Assembly: GCA_017625775.1 (NCBI GenBank)
Contig: JAGAKE010000002.1
Location: forward strand, 62,001 to 126,000
Source of the DNA: Fibrobacteraceae bacterium
Lineage (GTDB): Bacteria; Fibrobacterota; Fibrobacteria; Fibrobacterales; Fibrobacteraceae
Direction of reading: 5' to 3'
DNA length: 64,000 nt
Positions 39,741 to 49,481 of this stretch are shown piece after piece. The first letter of the stretch is position 1. Each line of letters opens with the position of its first letter. Both the position numbers and the translations under genes were made by a program. The notes under the pieces were generated by a model, which searched no databases, was not told where the DNA came from, and saw only the letters and a list, made by a program, of their open reading frames with translations.

Positions 39741-42683
39741 ATGAGTAACGAAGAAAAAATAAAACCAAGCCAATGGGCTAAAGACAAGGGACTCCCAACG
39801 GATGTTGTCCTGAAATTGCTTCGTGCAAATGGTGTCGAAGTTAAAACAGGTTTTAGTCCTGTACCTGTTTCTGAATTTGCTACCATTGAACCTGCTGCAG
39901 AAGAAGAAAAGCGTAAGTTAGATGCTCGCAATGCAAAAAAGAAAAGTGCTGCGGCGCCAGAAGCAGAGTCAAAACCCGCTGTGAAAAAAGGCGAATCGGC
40001 AACAACTTCTTCTGGTCGTAAACTGACCGGTACTTTGAAGAAAAAGGAGCCGAGTCCTTCGCGAGTTACATTAAGTCCGAAAAAGACTCCTGCGGCAAAG
40101 CCAGAACCAGAGGCTAAGGTTGAAGCAAAACCTGCTACTCCAGCAGTAACGCCTGCAGAATCAGCTAAACCAGCTTCTTCAAAACCTCAAGAGGCTCCTA
40201 AGAAAAAGGATTCGCCTAAGCCAGTTTCTAAGCCTGTTGCTAAGCCAGCTCCTGTTCCTGCTCCAGAGAAATCAAAGGAGCCTGAACGTCGAATGCTTAC
40301 TCCTGGTGGTTTGAGAACGCCTGAAATGAAAGCTCAGGTTTTCAAACCGGATGCTGCGATTTTAGCTCGTATTCAGAAGTCAAAACAACAACAGACAAAT
40401 ACTCAGCAACGTCGTCCAGCGAATCGTAATGCGGCTAATAATCAGCAAGGTTATACAGGAACGTTTGGTCGTTCTCCAGCTAATGCTAATAACGAAGGAC
40501 ATCGTCGTTCTGGTTCGCAGAATCATCATAACAATAATCACGGAAATCGTAATTATCAACAAGGCGGTCGCGACGGAGGTTTTACCGGTGGTTCAATGCA
40601 AAACGCTTTTGGAGCTTCCCGTAACGGCGCTAATTTAGTTGCTTCCATGGGCGGTAATAATAATGCTGGTCGTGGTGGAAAACAGGGTGGCCGTAATGGC
40701 GGAAAAAATGATCGTAGCAGTAATAACGATCGCAACAGAAATAAAGACCGTCAGGAACAACGTGAACAGCAAGATGCAGTACGTCAGAATGTTTCTCGCG
40801 TAATGGCTTCTCTCTCTAAAAACCCAGTTAAAAAGGTTTATCATAAGGATCGTTCTGTAGAAGAATCAGGTGAAGAAAAGAAAATTTTAAAAACATCTGA
40901 CTTTATTACAGTTGGTGAACTTGCTGGCCTTATGGAACAAATGCCTGCTCGAGTTATTGCAAAGTGTATGGAAATGGGCATGATGGTTACTATCAATGCT
41001 CGCCTAGACTTTGAAACGATTCAAGTTCTTGCCGATGATTTTGGCTTTGAAGCCCAGTTGATGGAAGAATATGAAGAAGATGTTCTTGGTGTTGAAGAAG
41101 ACCAAGAAGAAAATCTTCTACCGCGTTCTCCAGTGGTTACTGTAATGGGGCACGTGGACCATGGTAAAACTTCTTTGCTTGACTGGATTCGAAAATCACA
41201 TGTGGTCGCTGGAGAATCTGGTGGTATTACGCAGCATATTGGTGCTTATGAAGTAACGACTCCTGTTGGAAAGGTGACTTTCTTGGATACTCCAGGTCAC
41301 GAAGCTTTTAGTGCTATGCGTGCTCGCGGTTCACAAGTAACAGACGTTATTGTTCTTGTGGTTGCCGCTGATTCTATGGTGATGCCTCAAACGGTTGAAT
41401 CGATTGAATTAGCTCATCGTGAAAAAGTGCCTCTCGTAGTAGCTATTACAAAAATTGATTTGCCTACTGCAAACCCAGACAAAATTCGTGCTCAACTAGC
41501 TGAACGTGGCGTAGAAGTTGAACAATGGGGCGGTACCACTAGCTGTATTGAAGTTTCTGCACGTACAGGTAAAGGTATGGAAGAACTTCTTGAAACTCTA
41601 GCTCTTGAAACAGAAGTGCTTGAACTTCGTGCAAACCCAAATGCTAGAGCAAAGGGCGCTGTGGTGGAATCTAAACTGGATGCTGGTAAAGGTTCCATGG
41701 CGACCATTCTTATCCAGAACGGAACGCTTCGCGTTGGTGATCCGTTTGTTTGTGGTATTTATTCTGGTCGTGTTCGCGCTATGTTTAATGAACGTGGCGA
41801 AAACCGTAAAGAAGCGGGACCATCTACTCCTTGCCAGGTTCTTGGTTTTGATGGAACCCCTCAAGCCGGTGATGATTTGATTGTGGTTGAAGATGAAAAG
41901 ACCGCAAGAGAAATTGCTTCTAAACGTCGCATGGCCGCTCGTGAACGTGACCTTCGTGCTAGAAAGACTGTTTCTTTGGAAAATTCTTTCAATGGTGTGA
42001 AGGAAGGAAAAATTTCCGAATTGAATTTGATCGTCAAGGCCGATGTGGGTGGTTCTGCAGAAGCATTGGCGGCAAGCCTTGAAAAACTTTCTAATAAGGA
42101 AGTTAAGGTTAATATCATTCGCAAAGGCGTTGGGGCCATTACAGATTCCGATGTTTTGTTTGCAACTACCGCCCAGGCTGTTATTATTGCGTTCCATTTG
42201 ATGCCTTCTGCTTCTATTCGTGAAATGGCAGAAAAAGATGGTATTGAAATTCGCACTTACCGAGTAATTTATGACTGTATCGAAGATATTCAAAATGTGG
42301 TGGAAGGTCTCTTGAAACCAACTCTTCGTGAGGAAGTTATCGGTGAAGCAGAAATTCGTGAACTCTTTAAAATTCCAAAAGTCGGCATGATCGCTGGTTG
42401 TATGGTTACAACGGGTGAAGTAAACCGTGATAGTCATGTTCGCTTGTATCGTAATGGGGTAGAAGTAGGTGTAACACATGTTACTTCCTTGAAACGCCAT
42501 AAAGATGATGTGAAGAGTGTGGCTCGTGGCTTTGAATGTGGTATTGGCTTGAAGGGTAACGACAATATTCAAGTAGGCGATACTTTGATTTTCTTCAAGA
42601 AAATTGAAGTAGCAAGAACGCTTGCCGATGTTGCACGTGAAGAAGCTGAGGAAAAGAAAAAAGCAGAAAAAGCGGCTGAGTAA
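39741..42683 (+). CDS. infB: Translation initiation factor IF-2
   Basis: A 980-residue initiation GTPase that places fMet-tRNA on the 30S subunit. An IF2-N motif (PSQWAKDKGLPTDVVLKLL) starts the protein. A long disordered Lys/Pro/Ala stretch (about 50-190) and an Asn/Gln/Gly/Arg-rich stretch (about 210-345) follow, the latter rich in RNA-binding-like residues. The G domain starts near 470 with GHVDHGKTS, then DTPGHEAF and TKIDLP. The C-terminal IF2 domains run to EEKKKAEKAAE. It follows nusA after 18 bases with GGAG as ribosome site. A 13-base hairpin follows the stop codon. Confidence 0.97.
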   Translation: MSNEEKIKPSQWAKDKGLPTDVVLKLLRANGVEVKTGFSPVPVSEFATIEPAAEEEKRKLDARNAKKKSAAAPEAESKPAVKKGESATTSSGRKLTGTLKKKEPSPSRVTLSPKKTPAAKPEPEAKVEAKPATPAVTPAESAKPASSKPQEAPKKKDSPKPVSKPVAKPAPVPAPEKSKEPERRMLTPGGLRTPEMKAQVFKPDAAILARIQKSKQQQTNTQQRRPANRNAANNQQGYTGTFGRSPANANNEGHRRSGSQNHHNNNHGNRNYQQGGRDGGFTGGSMQNAFGASRNGANLVASMGGNNNAGRGGKQGGRNGGKNDRSSNNDRNRNKDRQEQREQQDAVRQNVSRVMASLSKNPVKKVYHKDRSVEESGEEKKILKTSDFITVGELAGLMEQMPARVIAKCMEMGMMVTINARLDFETIQVLADDFGFEAQLMEEYEEDVLGVEEDQEENLLPRSPVVTVMGHVDHGKTSLLDWIRKSHVVAGESGGITQHIGAYEVTTPVGKVTFLDTPGHEAFSAMRARGSQVTDVIVLVVAADSMVMPQTVESIELAHREKVPLVVAITKIDLPTANPDKIRAQLAERGVEVEQWGGTTSCIEVSARTGKGMEELLETLALETEVLELRANPNARAKGAVVESKLDAGKGSMATILIQNGTLRVGDPFVCGIYSGRVRAMFNERGENRKEAGPSTPCQVLGFDGTPQAGDDLIVVEDEKTAREIASKRRMAARERDLRARKTVSLENSFNGVKEGKISELNLIVKADVGGSAEALAASLEKLSNKEVKVNIIRKGVGAITDSDVLFATTAQAVIIAFHLMPSASIREMAEKDGIEIRTYRVIYDCIEDIQNVVEGLLKPTLREEVIGEAEIRELFKIPKVGMIAGCMVTTGEVNRDSHVRLYRNGVEVGVTHVTSLKRHKDDVKSVARGFECGIGLKGNDNIQVGDTLIFFKKIEVARTLADVAREEAEEKKKAEKAAE

Positions 42684-42690
42684 ATTTTTT

Positions 42691-42728
42691 AGTTCTAGTT
42701 TCTAAAAAAAAGAAACTAGAACTTTAAA
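42691..42728 (+). terminator. Perfect hairpin between infB and rbfA
   Basis: AGTTCTAGTTTCT (42691-42703) and AGAAACTAGAACT (42711-42723) form a 13-base stem with a seven-A loop. The tail is TTAAAATTTTT rather than a clean T-run, so it may be a partial terminator or an RNA-processing or stability site inside the operon. Confidence 0.55.
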
Positions 42729-42766
42729 ATTTTTAAAGTGCGTAAAAATAAAACAGGAAATCAGAA

Positions 42767-43120
42767 ATGAGTCGTCGTACAGAACGTTTAGGAGTTCTTT
42801 TTCGCGAAGAAATTAGTGCTTTGCTACAAAAGGGGTTGAAAGATCCTCGAGTAGGTTTTGCTACTATTCAACGAGTAGATATCGTAGAAGATTTAAGCTA
42901 TGCGAAGGTCTTCGTTTCTGTGATGGGTTCTGAAAAAGAAAAAAATGATACATTGATAGGTCTTCGTAATTCCGCGGGTTTTATTCGTCAGCATTTAGGA
43001 AAAATTATCAAGATTCGCAAAATACCAGAGTTGACATTTGTTGAAGATGCCAATTTAGATTACGCTATTCGTATTGAATCTATTTTAGCCGATATGAAAA
43101 GCAAAGGGGAATTGGATTGA
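42767..43120 (+). CDS. rbfA: Ribosome-binding factor A
   Basis: A 117-residue KH-like factor for late 30S maturation. It begins RRTERLGVLFREEISALLQKGLKDPRVGFATI, the family signature, and has SYAKVFVSVMG and the closing ELTFVEDANLDYAIRIESIL. CAGGAAATC precedes the ATG. Its stop codon TGA overlaps the TTG start of truB. Confidence 0.95.
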   Translation: MSRRTERLGVLFREEISALLQKGLKDPRVGFATIQRVDIVEDLSYAKVFVSVMGSEKEKNDTLIGLRNSAGFIRQHLGKIIKIRKIPELTFVEDANLDYAIRIESILADMKSKGELD

Positions 43121-44022
43121 CGCATCCTGGATTTGTCTTGCTGGATAAACCGGCAGGCGATACTTCCTTTAAAGCGTTGTTTCCTTTGAAACGGTTGTTT
43201 GGCACGCGACGAATTGGTCATGCCGGGACTCTTGATTTGCGGGCTTCTGGTCTGATTATTGCGGCTGTAGAACGAGCGACTCGCTTGTTGCCATTTATTG
43301 AAGTTGCAGATAAAACTTACCGGTTTAAACTTCATTTGGGCTTTGAAACGGATACTTTAGAATGGGATGGTAAACTTTTAAATCAAGGAGCGGAACTTTC
43401 CATTTCAGAAAGTGATATTCAAAAAATCATTCCGCAATTTTTAGGTTCGCAAGAACAGATTCCGCCTAATTATAGTGCTATAAAAATTAATGGAGTTAGA
43501 GCTTCCGATTTAACACATCGTGGCAAAGAAGTTACCTTATCGCCTAGAAAAATCAGAATAGATTCATTAGTTTGCAATGGAATGGTTTTACCTACAGAAA
43601 ATGAAACAGGAAAATCATTTGCTGTTTTTGAAATGGAATGTCGTTGTTCTAAAGGAACGTACATTCGCTCTCTTGGGTGTGATTTAGCCAAAGCCCTAGG
43701 TACTTTTGGATGCGTTTCTGAAATACGTCGAATTTCCATTGGAAATATCTCTGTTGATTCCGCTGTTTCTCCAGAAAATATTTCAGAATCGTCGTTAATT
43801 CCTGTGAATGAAATTTTGCCTTATCCAACATTTAATTTAAAGGATGAGCAAGTTCGAGCCCTTCGTGATGGAAAGTGGATTTTTTACGAATCAAAGCAAG
43901 AATTATCTGCTGGAGAGAATCTTTGTTTTGCAGCTAATGAGCATGGCGAAGTCCAGGCGCTTTGTTCTTTAGAATCAAAGAAAATGCGTCCTAAATTTTT
44001 TATTGGGCAAGATCATGCTTAA
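43117..44022 (+). CDS. truB: tRNA pseudouridine-55 synthase
   Basis: A 301-residue enzyme that makes pseudouridine 55 in the tRNA T-loop. The catalytic aspartate is in RRIGHAGTLDLRASG (D near residue 41). PPNYSAIKINGVRA and CRCSKGTYIRSLGCDL are the other TruB motifs. Translation starts at TTG (43117-43119), which overlaps the rbfA stop (TTGA) and has AAAGGGGA upstream; no ATG nearby would give a complete N-terminus. Its end overlaps ribF by eight bases. Confidence 0.95.
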   Translation: MTHPGFVLLDKPAGDTSFKALFPLKRLFGTRRIGHAGTLDLRASGLIIAAVERATRLLPFIEVADKTYRFKLHLGFETDTLEWDGKLLNQGAELSISESDIQKIIPQFLGSQEQIPPNYSAIKINGVRASDLTHRGKEVTLSPRKIRIDSLVCNGMVLPTENETGKSFAVFEMECRCSKGTYIRSLGCDLAKALGTFGCVSEIRRISIGNISVDSAVSPENISESSLIPVNEILPYPTFNLKDEQVRALRDGKWIFYESKQELSAGENLCFAANEHGEVQALCSLESKKMRPKFFIGQDHA

Positions 44023-44917
44023 GCGTGCGATTACTTTAGGAAATTTTGATGGTTGCCATTTAGGCCATCAAGCGCTTTTTCGAACCTTAAAACAAGAAGC
44101 TGAATCATTAGGGCTTGTCCCAACTGTAGTTTCTTTTTTCCCGCATACGAATTATGTTCTCGGAACGCCTGGCGAACCAGCCTTGCTCACAACAAATGAA
44201 GAAAAAGAAGAATTTATACGAAGCCTTGATTTAGATTTTATTACACTTCCGTTTTCTAGGGAGTTGGCTGCTTTGTCGTATGATCAATTTATTCAGCAGG
44301 AATTGTGTGCAAAATTAGGAATGCAAGCCATGTATTTTGGCCATGATCATCGTTTTGGTAGAGCTGGTTCTGGAAATTACGAAAGTATTTCGGCTCGCTT
44401 TCCTGAAATTCATACTAGGCAACTTTCCATTGTTCTTCATAAAGGAGAACGGGTGAGTTCTTCGGCGGTTAGAAACGCCTTGTTGAATGGTGATGTAGCA
44501 AGAGCACAAGCTTATTTAGGGCGCCCTTATCGATTGTTAGGAAAAGTTGTTGTCGGGAAAAAAATGGGAAAAAAGATTGGTTTCCCGACCGCAAATGTAG
44601 AAGTGCCTTCTTATAAATTTATCCCGCAATATGGAGTTTATGCAGCAACGGCTCGCACGAAGGATGGGCGAGTATTTCGTGCGGTTGTTAATATTGGCGT
44701 GCAGCCAACGGTGGGCGTGATGCCTCTTCGAATAGAAGCTCACCTTCTTAATTTTTCAGAAGATATTTATGGTCAGTCTCTTTCTTTAGATTTGCTAGAG
44801 TTTTTGCGCCCCGAACGAAAGTTTGATTCACTGCAAGAACTAATTCGTCAAATTAGTTCAGATGCGGCATTAGCCGCTGATTTTCATTCACCATTTTCTG
44901 ACAAAGAAATTTTGTGA
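44015..44917 (+). CDS. ribF: Bifunctional riboflavin kinase / FAD synthetase
   Basis: About 300 residues. The FAD synthetase domain (1-180) shows TLGNFDGCHLGHQAL and FGHDHRFGRAGSGNYES; the flavokinase domain (185-295) begins YRLLGKVVVGKKMGKKIGFPTANVE and ends RIEAHLLNFSEDIYGQSLSLDLLEFLRPERKFDS. It makes FMN and FAD from riboflavin. A TTG at 44003 also opens the frame, but the ATG at 44015 is preferred. It overlaps truB and closes the operon, converging with the YgiQ gene. Confidence 0.95.
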   Translation: MLKRAITLGNFDGCHLGHQALFRTLKQEAESLGLVPTVVSFFPHTNYVLGTPGEPALLTTNEEKEEFIRSLDLDFITLPFSRELAALSYDQFIQQELCAKLGMQAMYFGHDHRFGRAGSGNYESISARFPEIHTRQLSIVLHKGERVSSSAVRNALLNGDVARAQAYLGRPYRLLGKVVVGKKMGKKIGFPTANVEVPSYKFIPQYGVYAATARTKDGRVFRAVVNIGVQPTVGVMPLRIEAHLLNFSEDIYGQSLSLDLLEFLRPERKFDSLQELIRQISSDAALAADFHSPFSDKEIL

Positions 44918-44923
44918 TTAAAA

Positions 44924-46861
44924 TTAACGGCGACGTTCTCGGCGATTGCTTCCGTTTCCACGATTTCTGCCTTTTAAACCAACTCTAGTTTCTGCCGAAT
45001 TAGTTTTTCGATTTTTGTCTTTGCTTGGAAGGTAAATTTCCTCTTTAGAATTTTGCGTTCTAGATAATAGTAATCTTGAAACTTTTCCCATTCGAAGACG
45101 TTCTAATGTTTCTCGAATCCAAGGGCGATTTTCAGGAATGTACCAAAAGAAGAAACGTTGCTGTGCTTTTTTTTGTTCAGGTTTTTTAGCGACATAAAGT
45201 GGTTTGTTATCTGGCCCGAGTTCTGCATGATACATTTCTGTCGCTATGGTTAAAGGCGTTGGAGTAAAATCTTGAACTTGTTCTAAACGAAAACCGAGTT
45301 GCTTTGTTTCTAAAGCAAGTTCAGCCATATCAGCTTCAGTACAACCTGGGTGACTAGAAATAAAGTAAGGAATGATTTGTTGTTTCTTTTCAATTCTTGC
45401 ACATTCTTTATCAAATAGGGATTTGAATTGGTGAAAAAGTTCAAATGAAGGTTTTCGCATTAGCTGTAAAACTGGTGACGAAGTGTGTTCAGGAGCTACT
45501 TTTAAACGCCCGCTCACATGATGAGCTATTAATTCTTTGGCGTAAGTTTCATGGTCTTTTTTTAGTTCTTTATCGTCAGTTTCTTGTAAAAGTAAATCGT
45601 AGCGAACGCCGCTTCCAATAAAAAGATGCTTGACTTTTGGATGATTACGAATTTCTCGGTAAAGAGATAGCAGTTCTTGGTGACTAGTGTTTAAGTTGTT
45701 GCAAATTTTTGGGAAAATACAACTAGGCCTAGCACATTTCTCACAACGAGATTTATCTGTTCCGCCCATACGATACATGTTAGCAGAAGGCCCGCCTAAG
45801 TCTGAGATCGTTCCGGCAAAACCTTCCATTTTGGTAACGATTTCGACCTCGCGTAAAATACTTTCTTTGCTTCTACTAGCGATAAATTTCCCTTGGTGAG
45901 CGTTAATAGCACAAAAGCTACAACCACCAAAACAACCACGATGGGAATTAATGGAAAACTTTATCATTTCAAAGGCTGGAATAGGACCGCGTTTTTTGTA
46001 TCGTGGGTGTGGGGCTCGCATGTAAGGGTATTCAAAACTTTCGTCTAATTCGCCATAAGCAAATGGAGGGTATGGAGGGTTTACGACAATGCTTGAATTT
46101 TCAGTGTCTTGGATAATTCGTTTGCCGTACATTTTGTTGGTTTCAGTTTCAAACAAACGAAAATTTTTGAACTGAACTTGTTTGTCTTTAACACAATCTT
46201 CAAAACTTGATAGGTATAAATCTTCCCAAATTTTATTCTTGGGAATTTTTCCTTTGCTTGTAATGAATGCCGTTTGTGGCACGGAATTCATGTTGGCTAT
46301 CGGGACGCCTTTTTTGCACAACCGAACAATTTCTTTTAATGGTTTTTCTCCCATTCCATATACTAAAAGATCGGCGCCTGTTTCAAAGAGAATACTTGGT
46401 TTAATTTTATTTTGCCAGTAATCGTAATGAGCAATTCTTCGTAAGCTAGATTCCAATCCACCGATGATAACAGGAGTTTCTGGGTAAAGTGTTTTTAAAA
46501 TTTTTGTATAAACATAAACGGCATAATCAGGACGAAAACCTGCTCTTCCGCCAGGTGTAAAAGTGTCATCATGGCGTAATCTTTTATTTGCTGTATAGTG
46601 GTTTACCATGCTGTCCATACCACTAGAAACGGCAAAGAATAATCGAGGTTTTCCTAATTTTTTAAAATCACGTAAATCATCTCTCCAGTTTGGTTGTGGA
46701 AGTATTGCTACGCGCAATCCCTCGTGTTCAAATAATCTGGAAACAACGGCGTGTCCGAAAGAAGGGTGGTCCACATAGGCATCGGCGCTCACGACGACAA
46801 CATCTACATATTCCCAACCACGTTCTTCTAAGTCTTCTTTGCAAATAGGTAAAAAGGGCAT
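44924..46861 (-). CDS. YgiQ family radical SAM protein
   Basis: A 645-residue radical SAM protein of the YgiQ family. The 4Fe-4S motif CxxxCxxC is in RGCFGGCSFCAI near residue 315. The family stretches WEYVDVVVVSADAYVDHPSFG, IIGGLESSLRRIAHYDYW and APEHTSSPVLQLMRKP are clear. A second cysteine group, CEKCARPSCIFPKICNNL (about residue 385), may bind another cluster. The N-terminal half resembles a B12-binding-like fold. The reaction is unknown. The C-terminal tail is basic (GRNRGNGSNRRERRR). It is transcribed alone towards ribF. Confidence 0.9.
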   Translation of the reverse strand: MPFLPICKEDLEERGWEYVDVVVVSADAYVDHPSFGHAVVSRLFEHEGLRVAILPQPNWRDDLRDFKKLGKPRLFFAVSSGMDSMVNHYTANKRLRHDDTFTPGGRAGFRPDYAVYVYTKILKTLYPETPVIIGGLESSLRRIAHYDYWQNKIKPSILFETGADLLVYGMGEKPLKEIVRLCKKGVPIANMNSVPQTAFITSKGKIPKNKIWEDLYLSSFEDCVKDKQVQFKNFRLFETETNKMYGKRIIQDTENSSIVVNPPYPPFAYGELDESFEYPYMRAPHPRYKKRGPIPAFEMIKFSINSHRGCFGGCSFCAINAHQGKFIASRSKESILREVEIVTKMEGFAGTISDLGGPSANMYRMGGTDKSRCEKCARPSCIFPKICNNLNTSHQELLSLYREIRNHPKVKHLFIGSGVRYDLLLQETDDKELKKDHETYAKELIAHHVSGRLKVAPEHTSSPVLQLMRKPSFELFHQFKSLFDKECARIEKKQQIIPYFISSHPGCTEADMAELALETKQLGFRLEQVQDFTPTPLTIATEMYHAELGPDNKPLYVAKKPEQKKAQQRFFFWYIPENRPWIRETLERLRMGKVSRLLLSRTQNSKEEIYLPSKDKNRKTNSAETRVGLKGRNRGNGSNRRERRR

Positions 46862-47024
46862 AGAACGAATTTAGAAATATTGTATCAGGACTGTTCTAAA
46901 AGTGTCTGTTAGAATAAAAGAAGGTGTGTTTGATGAAACATCTATTGTTTAGGTATTATTGAACTATGGTTCAGTTTTCTCTGTAATTTTGAACAAACTT
47001 CTTTTTTTGAAATTAAAAAAGGAG

Positions 47025-47071
47025 TTCCTCAAAACACCAATATTTATATTGTCGAGGAAATTCTATTTTTG
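47025..47071 (+). promoter_or_regulatory. Nested inverted repeat and TAnnTTTG box upstream of the decarboxylase operon
   Basis: TTCCTC (47025-47030) pairs with GAGGAA (47054-47059), and between them CAATA (47038-47042) pairs with TATTG (47047-47051). TATTTTTG (47064-47071), a Bacteroidota-like -7 box, follows directly, 25 bases before the mmdA ATG. The arrangement could be an operator next to the promoter. No partner -33 TTTG is found at the usual distance. Confidence 0.35.
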
Positions 47072-47096
47072 TTTTACCTTTAACAAAGGTTGATTT

Positions 47097-48644
47097 ATGG
47101 CAATAAAGAAAGAAATGCTAGAAGATTTAGAACGTCGCCGTCAGTTGATTGCTGGTGATCAATCTAAAATAGAAGCACGTCATGCTAAGGGATTAATGAC
47201 TGCAAGAGAAAGGATTCAAGGACTTGTAGATTCAGGTTCATTCCAAGAATCTGGGGCTCACGTTGGTCACGACGTTCGAGGATTTGGTTTTGAAAAAAAA
47301 GTGCTGCCTGGCGATGGAGTGGTGACCGGTCTTGGACTCGTGGATGGACGTCCGGTTTCTGTAATTAGCCAAGATTTTATGGTAAGTGGTGGCTCTTTGG
47401 GTTCTCGTCACGCAAGAAAAATGGCTGAAACCATGCAACAAGCTATAGAACTAGGAAACCCAATTATCAGTATGAACGATTCTGGTGGCGCTCGCATTCA
47501 AGAGGGCGTTCGTAGTTTGGCTGGTTATGGTCAGGTGTTTAGATCGAACGTTCTTGCTTCTGGTGTTGTTCCTCAAATAGCTTTGATTGCAGGTCCTTGT
47601 GCAGGTGGAGCGGCGTATAGTCCGGCTTTAATGGATTTTTGCATTCAAGTAAAAAAGCAGTCCAATATGTTTATTTGCGGACCTGAAGTGATTAAAGCAG
47701 CTACAGGTCAAGAAGCTCCTCTAGATCAATTTGCCACAGCAGAAGCCCACGCCTCTGTTTCTGGTAACGTTCATTTTGTTGCAGAAAACGATCAGGATGC
47801 TTTGAATATTATCAAGCGTCTTTTGAGTTTCCTTCCAAGTAACAATATGCAAGATCCGCCTCATCAGTTTTCAGAAAAACTTTCTTTAGAACTTGATTAT
47901 GGCATGAACGAAATTGTTCCAGAAGAACCTAAAACGCCACTTGATGCTTATCAAGTTATTGAACGCCTAGTCGATTCTGGGGAATGGTTTGAAGTAAAAC
48001 GTGATTTTGCACGAAATATGATTACTGGTTTTGCTCGAATTGATGGCATGGTGGCTGGTATTTTAGCAAACCAACCAAAGGTAAAAGCAGGTTGCATTGA
48101 TATTGATGCGTCGGACAAGGCCGCAGAATTTATTAACTTTTGTAATGCGTTCAATATTCCAATTGTAACGCTTATGGACGTGCCTGGGTTTATGCCTGGT
48201 CTCGCTCAAGAACGCGGTGGCATTATTCGCCATGGAGCGAAAGTACTTTATGCTTATGCAAATTGTACTGTACCTCTCGTGACGGTGATTATGCGCAAGG
48301 CTTATGGCGGAGCCTACATTGCGATGGGGTCAAAAGATCTTTGTGCTGATGTAGTCTATGCTTGGCCAACAGCGGAAATTGCCGTTATGGGTGCGGAAGG
48401 CGCTGCGAAGATTATTTATAAGAAGGAACTAGCCAATGCGGCGGATCCGCAAGCGAAATTTCGAGAACTCGCTGAAGATTATCGACAGAAGTTTTCGAAT
48501 CCGTATCAGGCGGCGGAATCAGATATCATTACTGATGTGATTTCTCCAGCTGAAACTCGCTATAAGGTTGCGCTTAGTTTGCGCTCCTTGCTGACGAAAC
48601 GCGTGGCACGTCCTTCTAAGAAAAATGGGTTAAGTCCGTTATGA
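47097..48644 (+). CDS. mmdA: Decarboxylase carboxyltransferase (alpha) subunit, methylmalonyl-CoA decarboxylase type
   Basis: A 515-residue carboxyl-CoA carboxyltransferase (PF01039). Markers are RHAKGLMTARERIQGLVDSG, SRHARKMAETMQQA, SMNDSGGARIQEGV, IAGPCAGGAAYSPALMDF and VTLMDVPGFMPGLAQE followed by the late AYGGAYIAMGSK. It transfers the carboxyl of methylmalonyl-CoA to biotin; the operon context points to the sodium-pumping decarboxylase and not propionyl-CoA carboxylase. The ATG follows AAAGG. Its stop overlaps the next ATG (ATGA). Methylmalonyl-CoA decarboxylation links succinate fermentation to propionate and sodium export. Confidence 0.9.
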   Translation: MAIKKEMLEDLERRRQLIAGDQSKIEARHAKGLMTARERIQGLVDSGSFQESGAHVGHDVRGFGFEKKVLPGDGVVTGLGLVDGRPVSVISQDFMVSGGSLGSRHARKMAETMQQAIELGNPIISMNDSGGARIQEGVRSLAGYGQVFRSNVLASGVVPQIALIAGPCAGGAAYSPALMDFCIQVKKQSNMFICGPEVIKAATGQEAPLDQFATAEAHASVSGNVHFVAENDQDALNIIKRLLSFLPSNNMQDPPHQFSEKLSLELDYGMNEIVPEEPKTPLDAYQVIERLVDSGEWFEVKRDFARNMITGFARIDGMVAGILANQPKVKAGCIDIDASDKAAEFINFCNAFNIPIVTLMDVPGFMPGLAQERGGIIRHGAKVLYAYANCTVPLVTVIMRKAYGGAYIAMGSKDLCADVVYAWPTAEIAVMGAEGAAKIIYKKELANAADPQAKFRELAEDYRQKFSNPYQAAESDIITDVISPAETRYKVALSLRSLLTKRVARPSKKNGLSPL

Positions 48645-49465
48645 TTACAGATTCAACAGCGACAGATACTGTCGCAAACATTGTTTCAGACGCAGCGCTG
48701 GCACCACAAGCAGTGGTAGCTCAGCCGGTTAGTCGTTTTGAAGAACAACTTTCGTTGTTGCCTGATTCGATTGAAACTCCTTTAAGAGAACAACTCGGAT
48801 TCTTGCCTGAATCTACAGTTTTTGAAATTGTAGAAACTCATGGTGGTGGTGCCGCTATTCTTTATAAGGAATATTCTCAAGCGAAACAAGCAAATGATAT
48901 TCGAAAGGCAAAAGAAGATGCTGCTGGTAAGAAAGCTCTCCCAATAGCAAAGGCTAAATTGGGCGATACTTATTACACAGGAAAAGGAACAGAAACGGCA
49001 GAATTTAATATAGGCAAATTGGTCGAATTCCAAGCCACAGGTTTGATTGTGGTTATGTTGGTTATTGTTGGTCTTTGCCTTTTGTGTTATGCTCTTTCGT
49101 TTGTAATGCAAAAAATTGGTTTGGTAAAAGCTCCACAAGCTCCTCAGCCGGTTGCTCCATTAGCACAAGCTCCGCAAACACCAACAATTGCTCCTGCAAA
49201 ATGCACATTAGACCCAAATGCACCAAGCGTTCACCCTGGGTTTACTAATAAGCAATTGCAAGCTTTTTTGAGTATGGCTGCTGTTGCAGCTCTTGATGTG
49301 CATCCAGGACTTACCAACGACCAATTAGCGGTCATTTTTGCAATCGCTGCGGCTGAAGTTCTTGGCGAACCTTGCCAAGTTGTTCAATTCCGTCCGCAAA
49401 ACGCGGCTCAATGGGCATGGGTAGCTCAGGGTCGTGCAGAACTTCACTCCAATGGGCTCAGATAG
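48641..49465 (+). CDS. OadG/MmdD-like small membrane subunit, extended
   Basis: A 274-residue protein. It has one membrane helix (about 132-152, GLIVVMLVIVGLCLLCYAL), the position of the gamma/delta anchor in sodium-pumping decarboxylases, followed by a Pro/Ala/Gln-rich linker. It then carries two copies of the motif VHPG[F/L]TN[K/D]QL (residues 192-202 and 216-226), and ends FRPQNAAQWAWVAQGRAELHSNGL like OadG C-termini. The first 125 residues, Ala-rich with an EEQLSLLPDSIETPLREQL stretch, are an unusual N-terminal extension. It should hold the biotin carrier and alpha subunits at the membrane. It overlaps mmdA by four bases. Confidence 0.75.
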   Translation: MITDSTATDTVANIVSDAALAPQAVVAQPVSRFEEQLSLLPDSIETPLREQLGFLPESTVFEIVETHGGGAAILYKEYSQAKQANDIRKAKEDAAGKKALPIAKAKLGDTYYTGKGTETAEFNIGKLVEFQATGLIVVMLVIVGLCLLCYALSFVMQKIGLVKAPQAPQPVAPLAQAPQTPTIAPAKCTLDPNAPSVHPGFTNKQLQAFLSMAAVAALDVHPGLTNDQLAVIFAIAAAEVLGEPCQVVQFRPQNAAQWAWVAQGRAELHSNGLR

Positions 49466-49481
49466 CCGAAGGATATTTATT

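Noticed and set aside
41598..42572. Long antisense open frame in infB (324 codons)
   Set aside because: It is the antisense of a well-supported IF-2 G domain and C-terminus; its composition is rich in Asn, Thr, Phe and His, as expected for a shadow frame.
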